Shown: positions 21,059 through 29,984, numbered from the stretch's first letter. The stretch is 64,000 nt of DNA from Xanthomonas melonis (GCF_020783655.1 NZ_JAJGQH010000013.1:62001-126000), one strand, 5' to 3'. Program-made: numbers and translations. The notes: generated by a model from the sequence alone, not told the origin.

Positions 21059-21706
21059 TCAGGGCGCGGCCGAGGGATTGGCGCAGCGGCTTTCGTCCAG
21101 GACCCGCCGCATCTGGTCGTAGCGCTGTTTGCGCTCGGCCGCTTGGGCCTGGTCGGAGAAGCGCCAGGTCGACTCGGCCTGCTCGGCGCGTTTGCGCCAG
21201 GCCTCGCACAGGCTCTGGTCCGGCACCGGTGCGCAGCGGTCGGTGACCACCTCGCAGGCGGTCCCGCCGCCGGTTGCCGGCCCGCCGGCCAGGTTGGTGG
21301 TCTGCATCGGCAAGCAGCGCGTGGCCGGTTCGCGGTCTTCGGTGAAGTAGCGGCCGTTGTCGTGCGCCGTGCATTCGAACAGCGGTGGCGGTGGCAGGGT
21401 GCTGGTGGGGGGCGGCGCCGGGGCTGCCACCGGCGTGGCGGGTGCCGCAGCAGGAGCGACAGGCGGCGTGGGGGCCGCAGCTGCGGGACGCGCCGGCGCC
21501 GGGGCCGGCGATCCGCCCGGCGCAAACGGCACCGCCGCCGGAGCGGTCATCAGTTTCTTCTGCTGCTGCATGCCCTTCGGGCACGGCATGTTCTGTACCG
21601 TGAGCGCGCCGCCGGGATCGGTGCAGCGATAGATGGCCACCTCCTGCGCCGCGCTGCCCGCTACCCAGGCCACGACCAGCAGGCCGAACAGCCGTACGCG
21701 CCTCAT
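21059..21706 (-). CDS. Secreted DUF4124-domain protein
   Basis: A 215-residue protein with a signal peptide (VRLFGLLVVAWVAGSAAQ). A DUF4124-like start follows (EVAIYRCTDPGGALTVQNMPCPKG, the pattern of cell-envelope proteins that begin with a small beta-sheet and two cysteines). After a long Pro/Ala linker there is a second Cys-bearing module (LFECTAHDNGRYFTEDREPATRCLPM). The C-terminus is helical with several Cys residues. Its start overlaps the stop of the preceding gene as ATGA, and both share the same two-module design, so they are probably duplicated partners. Function unknown; envelope location is likely. Confidence 0.78.
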   Translation of the reverse strand: MRRVRLFGLLVVAWVAGSAAQEVAIYRCTDPGGALTVQNMPCPKGMQQQKKLMTAPAAVPFAPGGSPAPAPARPAAAAPTPPVAPAAAPATPVAAPAPPPTSTLPPPPLFECTAHDNGRYFTEDREPATRCLPMQTTNLAGGPATGGGTACEVVTDRCAPVPDQSLCEAWRKRAEQAESTWRFSDQAQAAERKQRYDQMRRVLDESRCANPSAAP

Positions 21707-22473
21707 ACGCCGCCGCAATCGCGTTGCTGGCGCGCCTCGATGCCGCGCTGTTCGCGGCTGAGTTCCACCCGCTCGCTCTGCAGGGCGCTGTTGTAGCGAC
21801 GGATCAGCTCCCAGCGACGATCGGCCAGGCGCGCGCACACTTCCTGCTCGGGAAGTGCATGGCACTCGTCGCGGATCTGCACATTGCCGTAGGGAACGAT
21901 GACCGTGCCGCCATAACCGCCCTGGTAACTGCCTTGATAGCCACCCACAGACGCGTCCGTGCCGAAGCTGACGCTGCCGCGCAGGCCGCCGCCGCGGCCG
22001 GAGCCGCCCTGCAGCGAGCCCGCCGGGCGCGGACTGACCGGTAGCGGCGGTCGCTGGATGCCGGCCGGCGGACGCGCGGCGATGCCATGGCCCACATAGG
22101 CAGGGCCCCAGGTCGGAACCCAGCGCGGGTTTCCTTCCGGGCTGTCGCTGGTGTAGCGCTGGCCGTCTTCGGTGGTGCACTCGTACATCGGCTGCGGCGG
22201 TTGCACGGTGACGATGCGGACCTCGCGCGTGGGGGGCGCGGCGACCGGAGCCGGTGCCTGGAGACGTTGCGGACGTGGCGGCGGATCCTGCGGCCGCTGC
22301 AGGTCCAGCACCTGCTGGCGGCCACTGCTGCACGGCGCGTCCTGCAGGGCAACCGCACCGGTGCTGCCCACGCAGCGGTAGACCCGCACGTTCGGGTCCG
22401 GCCTGGCGGCGGTGTTCGCTGCCGAAGCGGGCAAAGCACAGGCCAGCAACAGAAGAGTCAGGGAAGTGCGCAT
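21703..22473 (-). CDS. Secreted DUF4124-domain protein, paralogue of its downstream neighbour
   Basis: A 256-residue protein with signal peptide (SLTLLLLACALPASA). The first module RVYRCVGSTGAVALQDAPCSSGRQQ is DUF4124-like, and a second short module MYECTTEDGQRYTSDSPEGNPRW mirrors it. Next comes a Gly-rich stretch with YQGSYQGGYGG and then a helical C-terminus with DECHALPEQEVCARLADRRWELIRRYNSA, which suggests disulfides. It is translationally coupled to the next gene (ATGA overlap). Tandem arrangement and shared architecture argue for a local duplication. Function unknown. Confidence 0.78.
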   Translation of the reverse strand: MRTSLTLLLLACALPASAANTAARPDPNVRVYRCVGSTGAVALQDAPCSSGRQQVLDLQRPQDPPPRPQRLQAPAPVAAPPTREVRIVTVQPPQPMYECTTEDGQRYTSDSPEGNPRWVPTWGPAYVGHGIAARPPAGIQRPPLPVSPRPAGSLQGGSGRGGGLRGSVSFGTDASVGGYQGSYQGGYGGTVIVPYGNVQIRDECHALPEQEVCARLADRRWELIRRYNSALQSERVELSREQRGIEARQQRDCGGV

Positions 22474-22899
22474 GGCCGGAGTGTGCGCGCTTGGCGGGCG
22501 CGCCGCAAAGTGTGCAGGCGCAGTTGCCGCGCAGTGGATGCGGTGTGGCCGCGTCGTCGGCAACGCTGGCCCGGCCTGGACAATGCCGACGGTTGCCTGG
22601 GAGCGACCGCACGATGTGGCCGGGCGCCACGGCGGTTCGGCCCGGGCAACGTTCCGTTCAAAAGGTCGCAGGGAGCCGCGCCGCGCGCGCTCGCAGACGC
22701 GGGCCAGGTGCCGCGGCGGGCGTGTTCGCCAGTCTCTCGCCGGCCTGGGGGCAGTGGCGCCTGCGCATGGGCGAGCGCGGGGAACAGGGGCGGTGGTCAG
22801 GATCGCGGCGCCAGCGCGGGCATGAGGTGGCCTGGCGGGGCCCTCTCGAGACGAGCGCTGCCCGGGCCTGGCCGGGCGCTGGATGGGGCTGGAGCGGCG
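22474..22899. other. GC-rich intergenic region between DUF4124 gene and tsaC
   Basis: 426 bp separate the end of tsaC from the start of the DUF4124 gene, both on the reverse strand. Open frames through it have the composition of chance GC-rich frames and lack initiation signals or recognisable domains. No repeat or strong terminator was seen. It should contain the promoter of the DUF4124 pair. Confidence 0.5.
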
Positions 22900-23463
22900 T
22901 CAGTCGCGCAGGATCTGGCCGCTGCACGCGTCGCGGATCGTGGTGGGCTGGGCCAGGCCGCCGACATCGCCGGCGACCACGCCGTCGATGGTGGCCAGCA
23001 GGGCCGGGTCCAGGGCATCGCGGCTGCGTGCCGGCGGCTGCCCGGCGAGATTGGCGCTGGTGGACACCAGCGGCGCCCCCCAGGCCGCACACAGCGCGGC
23101 CACGATCGGGTGGGCGCTGATGCGCACCGCCAGCCCGTCGTGGGTACCGGTCACCCAGCGCGGTGCGCGGGCGGTGATCGGCAGGATCCAGGTGTTCGGG
23201 CCGGGCCAGCTGGCCAGCACGGCCTGTCTGCGTGCCGGCTCCAGCGCGTCCAGGTCGACCCAGTCGCGCAGCTGCGCCACGTCGGAGGCCACCACGATCA
23301 CGCCCTTGTCCACCGGACGCCGCTTGATCTCCAGCAGGCGCAACACCGCCGCTTCCTGAGCCGGGTCGCAGCCCAGCCCCCAGACCGCTTCGGTGGGGTA
23401 GGCGATCACGCCGCCCTGCCGCACGACGACGGCAGCGCTGTCCGGGCTCAGCGTACGCTCCAT
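22900..23463 (-). CDS. tsaC: Threonylcarbamoyl-AMP synthase (TsaC/YrdC)
   Basis: A 187-residue YrdC-fold enzyme that makes threonylcarbamoyl-adenylate from threonine, bicarbonate and ATP, the first step of t6A37 formation on ANN-decoding tRNAs. Characteristic features are the N-terminal GGVIAYPTEAVWGLGCDP, the EIKRRPVDKGVIVVAS strand, the VTGTHDGLAVRISAHP segment and the PLVSTSANLAGQPPA motif. The length is that of single-domain TsaC rather than Sua5. It lies 8 bp downstream of topA, the arrangement common in gammaproteobacteria, and is probably co-transcribed with it. Confidence 0.94.
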   Translation of the reverse strand: MERTLSPDSAAVVVRQGGVIAYPTEAVWGLGCDPAQEAAVLRLLEIKRRPVDKGVIVVASDVAQLRDWVDLDALEPARRQAVLASWPGPNTWILPITARAPRWVTGTHDGLAVRISAHPIVAALCAAWGAPLVSTSANLAGQPPARSRDALDPALLATIDGVVAGDVGGLAQPTTIRDACSGQILRD

Positions 23464-23471
23464 GCGGTCGC

Positions 23472-25964
23472 TCAGCCTGCGCTCTTCTTGACCACGCGCT
23501 TGGCCGCCTTCTTGGCCACGGTCTTCGCCGCGGCCTTCTTGGCCGGCGCTTTTTTCGCCACCGTCCTGGTGGCAGCGGTCTTGGTCGCGGTCTTCTTGGC
23601 GGCCGTCTTCTTCGGCGCCGAATCCTTGACCACGGTCTTCTTGAGCGCGGCCTTCTTGGCGCCGAAGCCCTTGCGCACCGGCTTGCCGGTATCGGCCAGC
23701 AGCTGCTGCACTTCCGCAAGGCTCAACGACGCCGGCTCGCGATCCTTCGGGATCTTGCCATTGAGCTTGCCATCGCTGATGTACGGGCCGAAGCGGCCGT
23801 TGAGCACCTGTATGTCGCTGCCGTCGAATTCCTTGATGACGCGGTTGCGCGCGATCTCTTCCTTCTCTTCGATCAGGAACACCGCGCGTGCCAGATCGAT
23901 GGTGTACGGGTCGTCTTCCTTCTTGAGCGAGGCATATACGCTGCCGCGGCGCGCGAACGGGCCGAACCGGCCGATCCCGACGCTGACGTTCTGCTCCTTG
24001 TCCTGGCCGAGCAGGCGCGGCATCTTGAACAGTTCCAGCGCATCCTCGATGGAGATCGAATAGATGCTCTGGCCCGGCCGCAACGAGGCGAAGGTGGGCT
24101 TCTCTTCGTCCTCCACGGTGCCGATCTGCACCATCGGGCCGAAGCGACCGATGCGCGCGCTCACTTCCTTGCCGCTGGCCGGATCGGTGCCGAGCACACG
24201 CACGCTGCCGGCATCGGTCTTGTCCAGCGAATCCTTCTTGTCCTCGACCAGTTCCTTGAACGGGCCCCAGAACTTTTCCATCAACGGGATCCATTCCTCC
24301 TCGCCGCGCGAGACCGCATCCAGGTCGTCTTCGAGCTTGGCGGTGAAGTCGTAATCCACGTAGCGGGTGAAATGCCCGGCCAGGAACTTGGACACGGCGC
24401 GGCCGACGTCGGTGGGGCGGAAGCTGCGGCCCTCCATCTCGACGTACTTGCGGAACTGCAGGGTCTGGATGATCGAGGCGTAGGTGGACGGACGGCCGAT
24501 GCCGTATTCCTCCAGCGCCTTGACCAGCGCCGCTTCGGTATAGCGCGGCGGCGGTTGGGTGAAGTGCTGGTCGGTGACGATGCGGTCCAGCGGAACGTTG
24601 TCGCCGGCCTTCATCGGCGGCAGCTTGCGTCCTTCGTCCTCGTCCTCGCTGCTCTTGGTGTCCTTGCCTTCTTCGTAGACGGCCAGGAAGCCGGGCACCA
24701 CCACGGTGGTGCCGCTGGCGCGGAAGACGTGCTCGCTGCCCGCCGACAGGTCCACGCTGACGGTATTGAGCGTGGCCGGAATCATCTGGCAGGCCACTGC
24801 ACGGCGCCAGATCAATTCGTACAGGCGGCGTTCGTCCTCGGACAGGAAGCGCGCCACCTGTGCCGGCGTACGCAGCGCGGAGGTCGGACGCACCGCTTCG
24901 TGGGCTTCCTGCGCGTTCTTGGATTTGGTGGTGTAGACGTTGGGCTGGTCGGGCAACGAGGCCGTGCCGTAATCGCGCGCGATCACGTCGCGGATTTCGG
25001 CCAGGGCGTCCTGCGACAGGTTCACCGAGTCGGTACGCATGTAGCTGATCAGGCCGACCGAGCCTTCATCGCCCAGCGCCACGCCTTCGTACAGCTTCTG
25101 CGCCACCTGCATGGTCTTGCGGGTGGTGAAGCCGAGCTTGCGCGAGGCTTCCTGCTGCAGCGTGGAGGTGGTGAACGGCGGGGCGGGGCGACGCTTGCGC
25201 TCCTTGCTGGCCACATCGGTGACATGCAGCATGCCCTGCGCGGCCTGCTGGATACGCAGCCGCGCCGCCTCGGCGGTGTCGCCGTCGGTGACGGTGAACT
25301 GCTCGAATTTCTGACCATCCAGCTTGATCAGGCGCGCGTTGAAGGCCTGCGAAGGATGCCGGCAATGCGCATCGATGGACCAGTATTCGCGCGGGATGAA
25401 GGCTTCGATCTCTTCCTCGCGCTCGACGATCATGCGCAGCGCCGGCGACTGCACCCGCCCGGCCGACAATCCGCGCTGCACCTTGCGCCACAGCACCGGC
25501 GACAGGTTGAAGCCGACCAGATAATCCAGCGCGCGGCGCGCCTGTTGCGCGTCCACCAGGTCGCCGGCGATCGCGCGTGGCTTGGCCATGGCTTCCTTGA
25601 TCGCGCGCGGGGTGATTTCGGTGAACACCACCCGCTGCATCGGCTTGTCCTTGAGCAGGCCGCGTTCTTTCAGGATCTCGGCGATGTGCCAGCTGATCGC
25701 CTCGCCCTCGCGGTCCGGGTCGGTCGCCAGGAAGATGTCTTCGGCGCCCTTGGCCGCACGCGCGATGGCTTCGACATGCTTCTCGTTCTTCTCGATCAGG
25801 TCGTAGCGCATCGCAAAGCCGTTCTCCGGATCGACTGCGCCCTCCTTGGGAACGAGATCGCGCACGTGCCCATACGAGGCCAGGACGGTGAAGTCCTTGC
25901 CGAGGTATTTATTGATCGTCTTGGCCTTGGCGGGCGATTCGACGATGAGCAGGTGCTTGGGCAT
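23472..25964 (-). CDS. topA: DNA topoisomerase I (type IA, omega protein)
   Basis: An 830-residue enzyme that relaxes negative supercoils by transient single-strand breakage. The TOPRIM domain starts the protein (KHLLIVESPAKAKTI, later ATDPDREGEAISWH). The active-site Tyr is about residue 308 in GLISYMRTDS. Domains with VQRGLSAGRVQSPALR and the GRPSTYASIIQTL motif follow. The C-terminal region has beta-rich repeats (IGRFGPxx twice, NGRFGPYI) but no Cys4 zinc fingers, unlike E. coli. It ends in a ~70-residue Lys/Ala/Thr tail with repeated AAKK and KKTA units, histone-H1-like. The start is the ATG beginning MPKHLLIVES. Confidence 0.95.
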   Translation of the reverse strand: MPKHLLIVESPAKAKTINKYLGKDFTVLASYGHVRDLVPKEGAVDPENGFAMRYDLIEKNEKHVEAIARAAKGAEDIFLATDPDREGEAISWHIAEILKERGLLKDKPMQRVVFTEITPRAIKEAMAKPRAIAGDLVDAQQARRALDYLVGFNLSPVLWRKVQRGLSAGRVQSPALRMIVEREEEIEAFIPREYWSIDAHCRHPSQAFNARLIKLDGQKFEQFTVTDGDTAEAARLRIQQAAQGMLHVTDVASKERKRRPAPPFTTSTLQQEASRKLGFTTRKTMQVAQKLYEGVALGDEGSVGLISYMRTDSVNLSQDALAEIRDVIARDYGTASLPDQPNVYTTKSKNAQEAHEAVRPTSALRTPAQVARFLSEDERRLYELIWRRAVACQMIPATLNTVSVDLSAGSEHVFRASGTTVVVPGFLAVYEEGKDTKSSEDEDEGRKLPPMKAGDNVPLDRIVTDQHFTQPPPRYTEAALVKALEEYGIGRPSTYASIIQTLQFRKYVEMEGRSFRPTDVGRAVSKFLAGHFTRYVDYDFTAKLEDDLDAVSRGEEEWIPLMEKFWGPFKELVEDKKDSLDKTDAGSVRVLGTDPASGKEVSARIGRFGPMVQIGTVEDEEKPTFASLRPGQSIYSISIEDALELFKMPRLLGQDKEQNVSVGIGRFGPFARRGSVYASLKKEDDPYTIDLARAVFLIEEKEEIARNRVIKEFDGSDIQVLNGRFGPYISDGKLNGKIPKDREPASLSLAEVQQLLADTGKPVRKGFGAKKAALKKTVVKDSAPKKTAAKKTATKTAATRTVAKKAPAKKAAAKTVAKKAAKRVVKKSAG

Positions 25965-26056
25965 GATGGCAAATTCTTGGGGCAAGGCCCGGGGGGCAGG
26001 TAGCGTGGCCTAATTGGCCGGTCGAGGGAAGCAGATCGGCCGTTTCCCACATGGTG

Positions 26057-26081
26057 ACGCCCGGGGAGGACTCCCGGGCGT
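26057..26081 (-). promoter_or_regulatory. Stem-loop in the topA leader
   Basis: ACGCCCGGG and CCCGGGCGT form a 9-bp perfect stem with a 7-nt loop about 95 bp upstream of the topA start. It has no following T-run in the topA direction. It could be a remnant terminator or a leader structure. Confidence 0.35.
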
Positions 26082-26103
26082 TCAGGTCTGTTCCTAGAAA
26101 GAT

Positions 26104-26122
26104 CACGGCGGACGCCGCCGTG
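26104..26122 (-). terminator. Terminator after the RDD-family gene
   Basis: Read on the reverse strand, CACGGCGG-cgt-CCGCCGTG is a perfect 8-bp stem followed by ATCTTTCT, 24 nt beyond the stop codon of the GYF_2/RDD gene. This suggests topA has its own promoter. Confidence 0.6.
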
Positions 26123-26145
26123 TCAAGCGGCCGGGGCCGCGATTG

Positions 26146-27468
26146 TCAGCTGTTGCCCATTCCGATCGCTGCCAGCATGAACGACAGCACCACGAGCGAG
26201 AACAGCAGCAACAGCCCGTAGATGATCAGCACCACGATCGAGACCGTATCCAGGCCCTTGGACTGACGCTCCGGGTGATCGGTGAAGGCCCAGCGGTCCA
26301 CCACCAGGGTATCGCAGACCTTGTCGTGCGGCGCCTGCTTGCGCTGACTCATCCCGGCCATGAAGGCCGTCACGATCAGGCCGATGCCCAGGGTGAGTAC
26401 GCTGATCAGCATATAGGCCACGTAACGCAGCAGATTGCGCCAGAAGCCGGCCCGCGCGCCGCCGCTGTGGGCGCGGACCACCTTGATGCCGCAGGCGAGC
26501 TTGCCCAGGCTGGCCTGTAGCCGGCTGGACTGCATCCAGGCGAAGTACACCGTCGGAATGGCCAGGCCGATGCCGTAGGACAGCACCAGCAGTGCGATGC
26601 CGAGTGCGTTGCCATCCTCCAGTGCCGAGCTGGCGTCGCTCATGCCGGCCCCGATCGCAATCACGAACACCAGCGGGATCACGATCAGGTACACCGCGAA
26701 GGTGGTCACCAGGCTGTCCAGGATGCTGGCGGCCACCCGCCGCCACAGGCCGGCATAGACCACCGGAGCATCGTGCGCGGCAGCGGAAACGGGGGACGCG
26801 ACGGTCGGGCTGTCCCAGGCGCTGGGCAATGGCCTGCCTGCCGGCGCCGGGGCCGCCTGAGAGACCGCCGCGCCCGTCGCTGTCGCCGTCGTCGGCAGGA
26901 CCGCATCGGCTGCACCCACCGACGCGGTGGGCCATGCCGGGGCGTCCGCCTCGGGCGCTGCGGAGGAAGACCACGGCTGCCCGCCTGGCGTCTGCGGCGC
27001 GGTTCGCAGTCGCTCGTCCGCTGCATCCAGGGCAGCGGCGGGCGAGGTATCTGCCGCCGTGGCAGGGGCATCGGCCTCGGGGGCGGATGGCCCATGCGGA
27101 CCGGCCCCGGCGAGCTCGGCCGATCCCGTCCAGGTCTGCAGCCTGGCTTCCCCGGCCGGGGTGCTCTCCAGCGACGCGACAGCCGGCCGTGCCGGATCGG
27201 CGGCCGCGGCCGTCTCGTGCACGGCGTGCTCGTCCACTGCGTGGGCTGGCACCGGCGCATCGGCTGGCGGTGGGGGCGCTGCCGCTCCCGGCGCGTCGAG
27301 GTGCAGTTCGGCAACGATCTCGCCCAGGCTGACCCACTGCGGCAGGCCTTCCCGCCAGACCAGGCTGGAATGGTCGACGATGCCCTGCGACAGGCGCGTG
27401 CGAAGCGTGTCCGTGTCGACCGGACCCTGGCGTTGCCGCTGTGCGTCGGCGTAGTACCACTGCGTCAT
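26146..27468 (-). CDS. GYF_2 (DUF4339) and RDD-family membrane protein
   Basis: A 440-residue protein. Residues 1-55 (WYYADAQRQRQGPVDTDTLRTRLSQGIVDHSSLVWREGLPQWV) are a GYF_2 domain, a proline-rich-peptide type binding module common at the N-terminus of membrane proteins. A long Ala/Pro/Ala-Asp linker of about 200 residues follows. From ~255 on there is an RDD domain, VVYAGLWRRVAASILDSLVTTFAVYLIVIP, with three or four membrane helices and the family's basic loop LGKLACGIKVVRAHSG. RDD proteins are thought to transport or support transport of ions or solutes. It lies downstream of another GYF_2 gene on the same strand, 54 bp apart, probably one operon. Confidence 0.85.
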   Translation of the reverse strand: MTQWYYADAQRQRQGPVDTDTLRTRLSQGIVDHSSLVWREGLPQWVSLGEIVAELHLDAPGAAAPPPPADAPVPAHAVDEHAVHETAAAADPARPAVASLESTPAGEARLQTWTGSAELAGAGPHGPSAPEADAPATAADTSPAAALDAADERLRTAPQTPGGQPWSSSAAPEADAPAWPTASVGAADAVLPTTATATGAAVSQAAPAPAGRPLPSAWDSPTVASPVSAAAHDAPVVYAGLWRRVAASILDSLVTTFAVYLIVIPLVFVIAIGAGMSDASSALEDGNALGIALLVLSYGIGLAIPTVYFAWMQSSRLQASLGKLACGIKVVRAHSGGARAGFWRNLLRYVAYMLISVLTLGIGLIVTAFMAGMSQRKQAPHDKVCDTLVVDRWAFTDHPERQSKGLDTVSIVVLIIYGLLLLFSLVVLSFMLAAIGMGNS

Positions 27469-27522
27469 GGATGTCCCCTTGGCGATGCGATGTGGGTGGT
27501 GCGGTATGCGTGCCGTGGCCGA

Positions 27523-28245
27523 TCAGCCGCGGCAATTCGGTGGAAGCTGGCGGTCGTCGATATCGGAGCTGCAGGTCCAGACGTCGGCGTCGGCATCCAG
27601 GTCCAGCCATACCGTCTTGCCGTCGATTCTCGGCGAATCCGGCGCTCGCAGGATCGCTTCGATGCCGCACTCGGTGGTCTGGAAACGGCCGATGTGGACG
27701 CTGGCGAACGCATTGGAGGCATAGTGTTCCGGTGCCGGGAAGCCGGCGTCGCCGTTGACCGGGCAACGGCCTTGGCTGGCGAGAAAGGTGGCGATCTGCG
27801 GTTTCAGCGGCGCCAGGTCGGCCACTGCCTGGGTGACCCTGGCACGGGCCAGGTAGTCCTGGTAGGACCGCGCGGCGATGGCGGCAAGCATGCCGAGCAC
27901 GGCCATGAGGAAAAAGCCGCCGATGATCGCGATCAGGGTCAATACCAGCGGCCAGCCCGCGCCTCTGGCCGACGGGTAGGGCGGCGTGGCAGCAGGATGG
28001 GGGTGCCAGGCGCCCGGTGCCGCCATCGGCAGCGGTGGTGGTGCCGGGACGGCGTGCAGATCGGTGGAGACGGGCGGGCCGAGCATGTCGGCGCAGGCGG
28101 AGAGCGGCCGCCACTGGTCCAGCCCCTCACGCCAGATCAGCGTGTCCAGGGCGATCTGGCGTTCGCGATACAGGCCCAGCAGGACCCCACTGTCCACCGG
28201 ACCACGCCGCTGGCGGTTGCCCTCGGCGTAATACCAACTGCTCAT
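27523..28245 (-). CDS. GYF_2 domain fused to a type IV pilin-like transmembrane segment
   Basis: A 240-residue protein. Residues 1-50 (SSWYYAEGNRQRRGPVDSGVLLGLYRERQ...LIWREGLDQWRPL) are a GYF_2 domain. After a Pro/His-rich linker comes a transmembrane helix ending VLGMLAAIAARSYQDYLARARVTQAV, which closely follows the pilin pattern IGILAAIAIPAYQDYTARA. There is no prepilin peptidase site (no GFTLIE). The C-terminal ~90 residues have cysteines (CPVN, ECGIE, WTC, PNC) and pilin-like spacing. The start with GAGGGA seven bases upstream was chosen over one two codons earlier. It lies upstream of the GYF_2/RDD gene. Function unknown. Confidence 0.8.
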   Translation of the reverse strand: MSSWYYAEGNRQRRGPVDSGVLLGLYRERQIALDTLIWREGLDQWRPLSACADMLGPPVSTDLHAVPAPPPLPMAAPGAWHPHPAATPPYPSARGAGWPLVLTLIAIIGGFFLMAVLGMLAAIAARSYQDYLARARVTQAVADLAPLKPQIATFLASQGRCPVNGDAGFPAPEHYASNAFASVHIGRFQTTECGIEAILRAPDSPRIDGKTVWLDLDADADVWTCSSDIDDRQLPPNCRG

Positions 28246-28283
28246 CCCCATTCCCTCGCGCGCGTCCGTGGCGCCGTCGACCC

Positions 28284-28757
28284 TCAGTGTACGGGTTCAG
28301 GCTCGTCCAGGAACATTTGGGTTTCCATCCAGGCGTAAGCCGCTTCCGCGCCAGGCTGGTTGAACAGCACCATCAGGACCACCCATTTGAGATCGTCCAG
28401 GTCCAGTTCGTCCTGGTCCAGGGCCATGGCGCGGTCCAGCACCAGCTCGCGCTGGTCGGCGTCGAGGATGCGGTGTTGCTCGAGGAACAGCAGAAATCCA
28501 CGGCAATCCACATCGAGCTTGTCCAGCTCCGGGCCGTGATAGATGCGTACCGGTCCGTCGACATGCGGGCGCGCGACGCTTGGCCGCTGCTCGGAAAGCG
28601 CGTCCAGCCAATCGAAGGCCTTGCTGATTTCTGCGGGGCTGAAGCCGGCCTGGATCAGGCCGTTCTGTAGCGAGTCACGGTCGCGGACGAGGTCCGCATC
28701 TTCGCTGAAGTAATGTTCGAACAGGTACAGCAGTACATCGAGAATGCTCTCTTTCAT
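28284..28757 (-). CDS. smg: Smg family protein (DUF494)
   Basis: A 157-residue all-helical protein starting [17 protein letters not shown], with the DUF494/Smg pattern [22 protein letters not shown] and a conserved C-terminal [25 protein letters not shown]. Smg is encoded between dprA and topA in many gammaproteobacteria, as here. Its molecular role is not established. It lies 42 bp downstream of dprA and is likely co-transcribed with it. Confidence 0.93.
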   Translation of the reverse strand: MKESILDVLLYLFEHYFSEDADLVRDRDSLQNGLIQAGFSPAEISKAFDWLDALSEQRPSVARPHVDGPVRIYHGPELDKLDVDCRGFLLFLEQHRILDADQRELVLDRAMALDQDELDLDDLKWVVLMVLFNQPGAEAAYAWMETQMFLDEPEPVH

Positions 28758-28799
28758 TGCCCTCGGCCTGCGTCGCGCGACGCTGTGGAGGTGAAGAAA

Positions 28800-29936
28800 C
28801 TAGGGATTGCGGGTATAGCGACCGTGCTCGGCAACCACGTCTCCCTCCAGTTCCATGATGAGCAGCATGGAGGACAGCGCGGCAGCCGTCAATCCGGTGC
28901 GCTGGATCAGTGAATCCATAGGGGTTGGGTCGTGGCCCAGGGCGTGCCACAAGCGCTGGTAGTCGGGATCCGGGCGTGCGGTGGTGGTACCAGGAGGCGT
29001 GTCAACGGTGGTGATGGGGGCGGCCAGGCGTTGGCGCAAGGCCGCGGCCAACTCGCCCGAGAGCAGTTGCAGCCCGTCGATGACCTGGGCGGGCTCCTCG
29101 GTCAGCGTGGCGCCCTGCCGGATCAGGTGATGGCAGCCGCGCGCGAGCGGGTTGTGCAGCGAGCCGGGCAGGGCAAACACCTCGCGCCCCGCCTCGGCGG
29201 CCAGACGCGCCGTGATCAGCGCGCCCGAACGCATCGCGGCCTCGACCACCAGGGTGCCCAGTGCCAGCCCGGCGATGATCCGGTTGCGGGCCGGAAAATG
29301 CGCCGCCACTGCGCGGGTGCCGGGCAGGTATTCGCTGACCACCGCGCCACGTGCTGCGATACGGTCGCGCAGCCCCTGGTGATGGGCGGGGTAGCTCAGA
29401 TCGGGCCCGGTACCGACTACCGCTACGGTGATGCCGCCGGCCTGGGCCAGCGCGGCTTCGTGCGCGACGGCGTCCACGCCGGCCGCCATGCCGCTGATGA
29501 TGCCCAGCCCGGCGCCGGCCAGGCTGGAAGCGAACGCGCGGGTGTGGTCGCGCCCGCCTGCGGTGGCCGAGCGGCTGCCGACCACGGCCACGCCGGGATG
29601 CCAGAGCGCAGTCGGATCGCCATCCACGAACAAGGCCAGGGGCGGATTGGCGATGTGACGCAGCAGGGCGGGGTAATCCGGATCCTGCCAGCCGATCAGA
29701 TGATGCCCGGGCTGCGTGCACCAATGCAGGGCGTCGTCCAGGGGCTGCGCGTCGGGGGCCTGCAGCCGGGCGGTCTGCAGGTCGTCGCAGCCGGCGGCGC
29801 GCCAGGCCTGCGGCCCGGCCGCCAGCAGCGCGGTGGCCGTGGAGAAGCTTTCCAGCAAGGCGCGGCGCGGTGGGCTGCGGCCGCCGGCCAGCAGCACTAC
29901 CAGCAAGTCGCGGAGGTTGGCGGCGGTCTGGGTCAT
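28800..29936 (-). CDS. dprA: DNA processing protein DprA (Smf)
   Basis: A 378-residue protein that binds incoming single-stranded DNA and loads RecA during natural transformation. A helical N-terminal region (LRDLLVVLLAGGRSPPRRALLESF, SAM-like) is followed by the Rossmann-type DprA core: VAVVGSRSATAGGR, GLGIISGMAAGVDAVAHEAAL, VVGTGPDLSYPAHHQGL, FPARNRIIAGLALGTLVVEAA and SGALITARLAAEAGREVFALPG. A C-terminal winged helix (DSLIQRTGLTAAALSSMLLIMELEG) completes it. The start at 29936 gives the usual length. A perfect palindrome separates it from the upstream LysM gene. Confidence 0.95.
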   Translation of the reverse strand: MTQTAANLRDLLVVLLAGGRSPPRRALLESFSTATALLAAGPQAWRAAGCDDLQTARLQAPDAQPLDDALHWCTQPGHHLIGWQDPDYPALLRHIANPPLALFVDGDPTALWHPGVAVVGSRSATAGGRDHTRAFASSLAGAGLGIISGMAAGVDAVAHEAALAQAGGITVAVVGTGPDLSYPAHHQGLRDRIAARGAVVSEYLPGTRAVAAHFPARNRIIAGLALGTLVVEAAMRSGALITARLAAEAGREVFALPGSLHNPLARGCHHLIRQGATLTEEPAQVIDGLQLLSGELAAALRQRLAAPITTVDTPPGTTTARPDPDYQRLWHALGHDPTPMDSLIQRTGLTAAALSSMLLIMELEGDVVAEHGRYTRNP

Positions 29937-29960
29937 GCGCTCAGCCTGCCGCGCGAACGA

Positions 29961-29984
29961 CGACGGCGCCCTAGGGCGCCGTCG
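29961..29984. terminator. Perfect 24-bp palindrome between lysM gene and dprA
   Basis: CGACGGCGCCC and its exact complement flank a TA centre, giving 11-bp arms. It lies 23 bp after the LysM gene's stop and 24 bp before the dprA start. There is no T-run on either side, so it may be a Rho-independent-like pause, a 3'-end stabiliser or a protein-binding palindrome. Confidence 0.45.
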
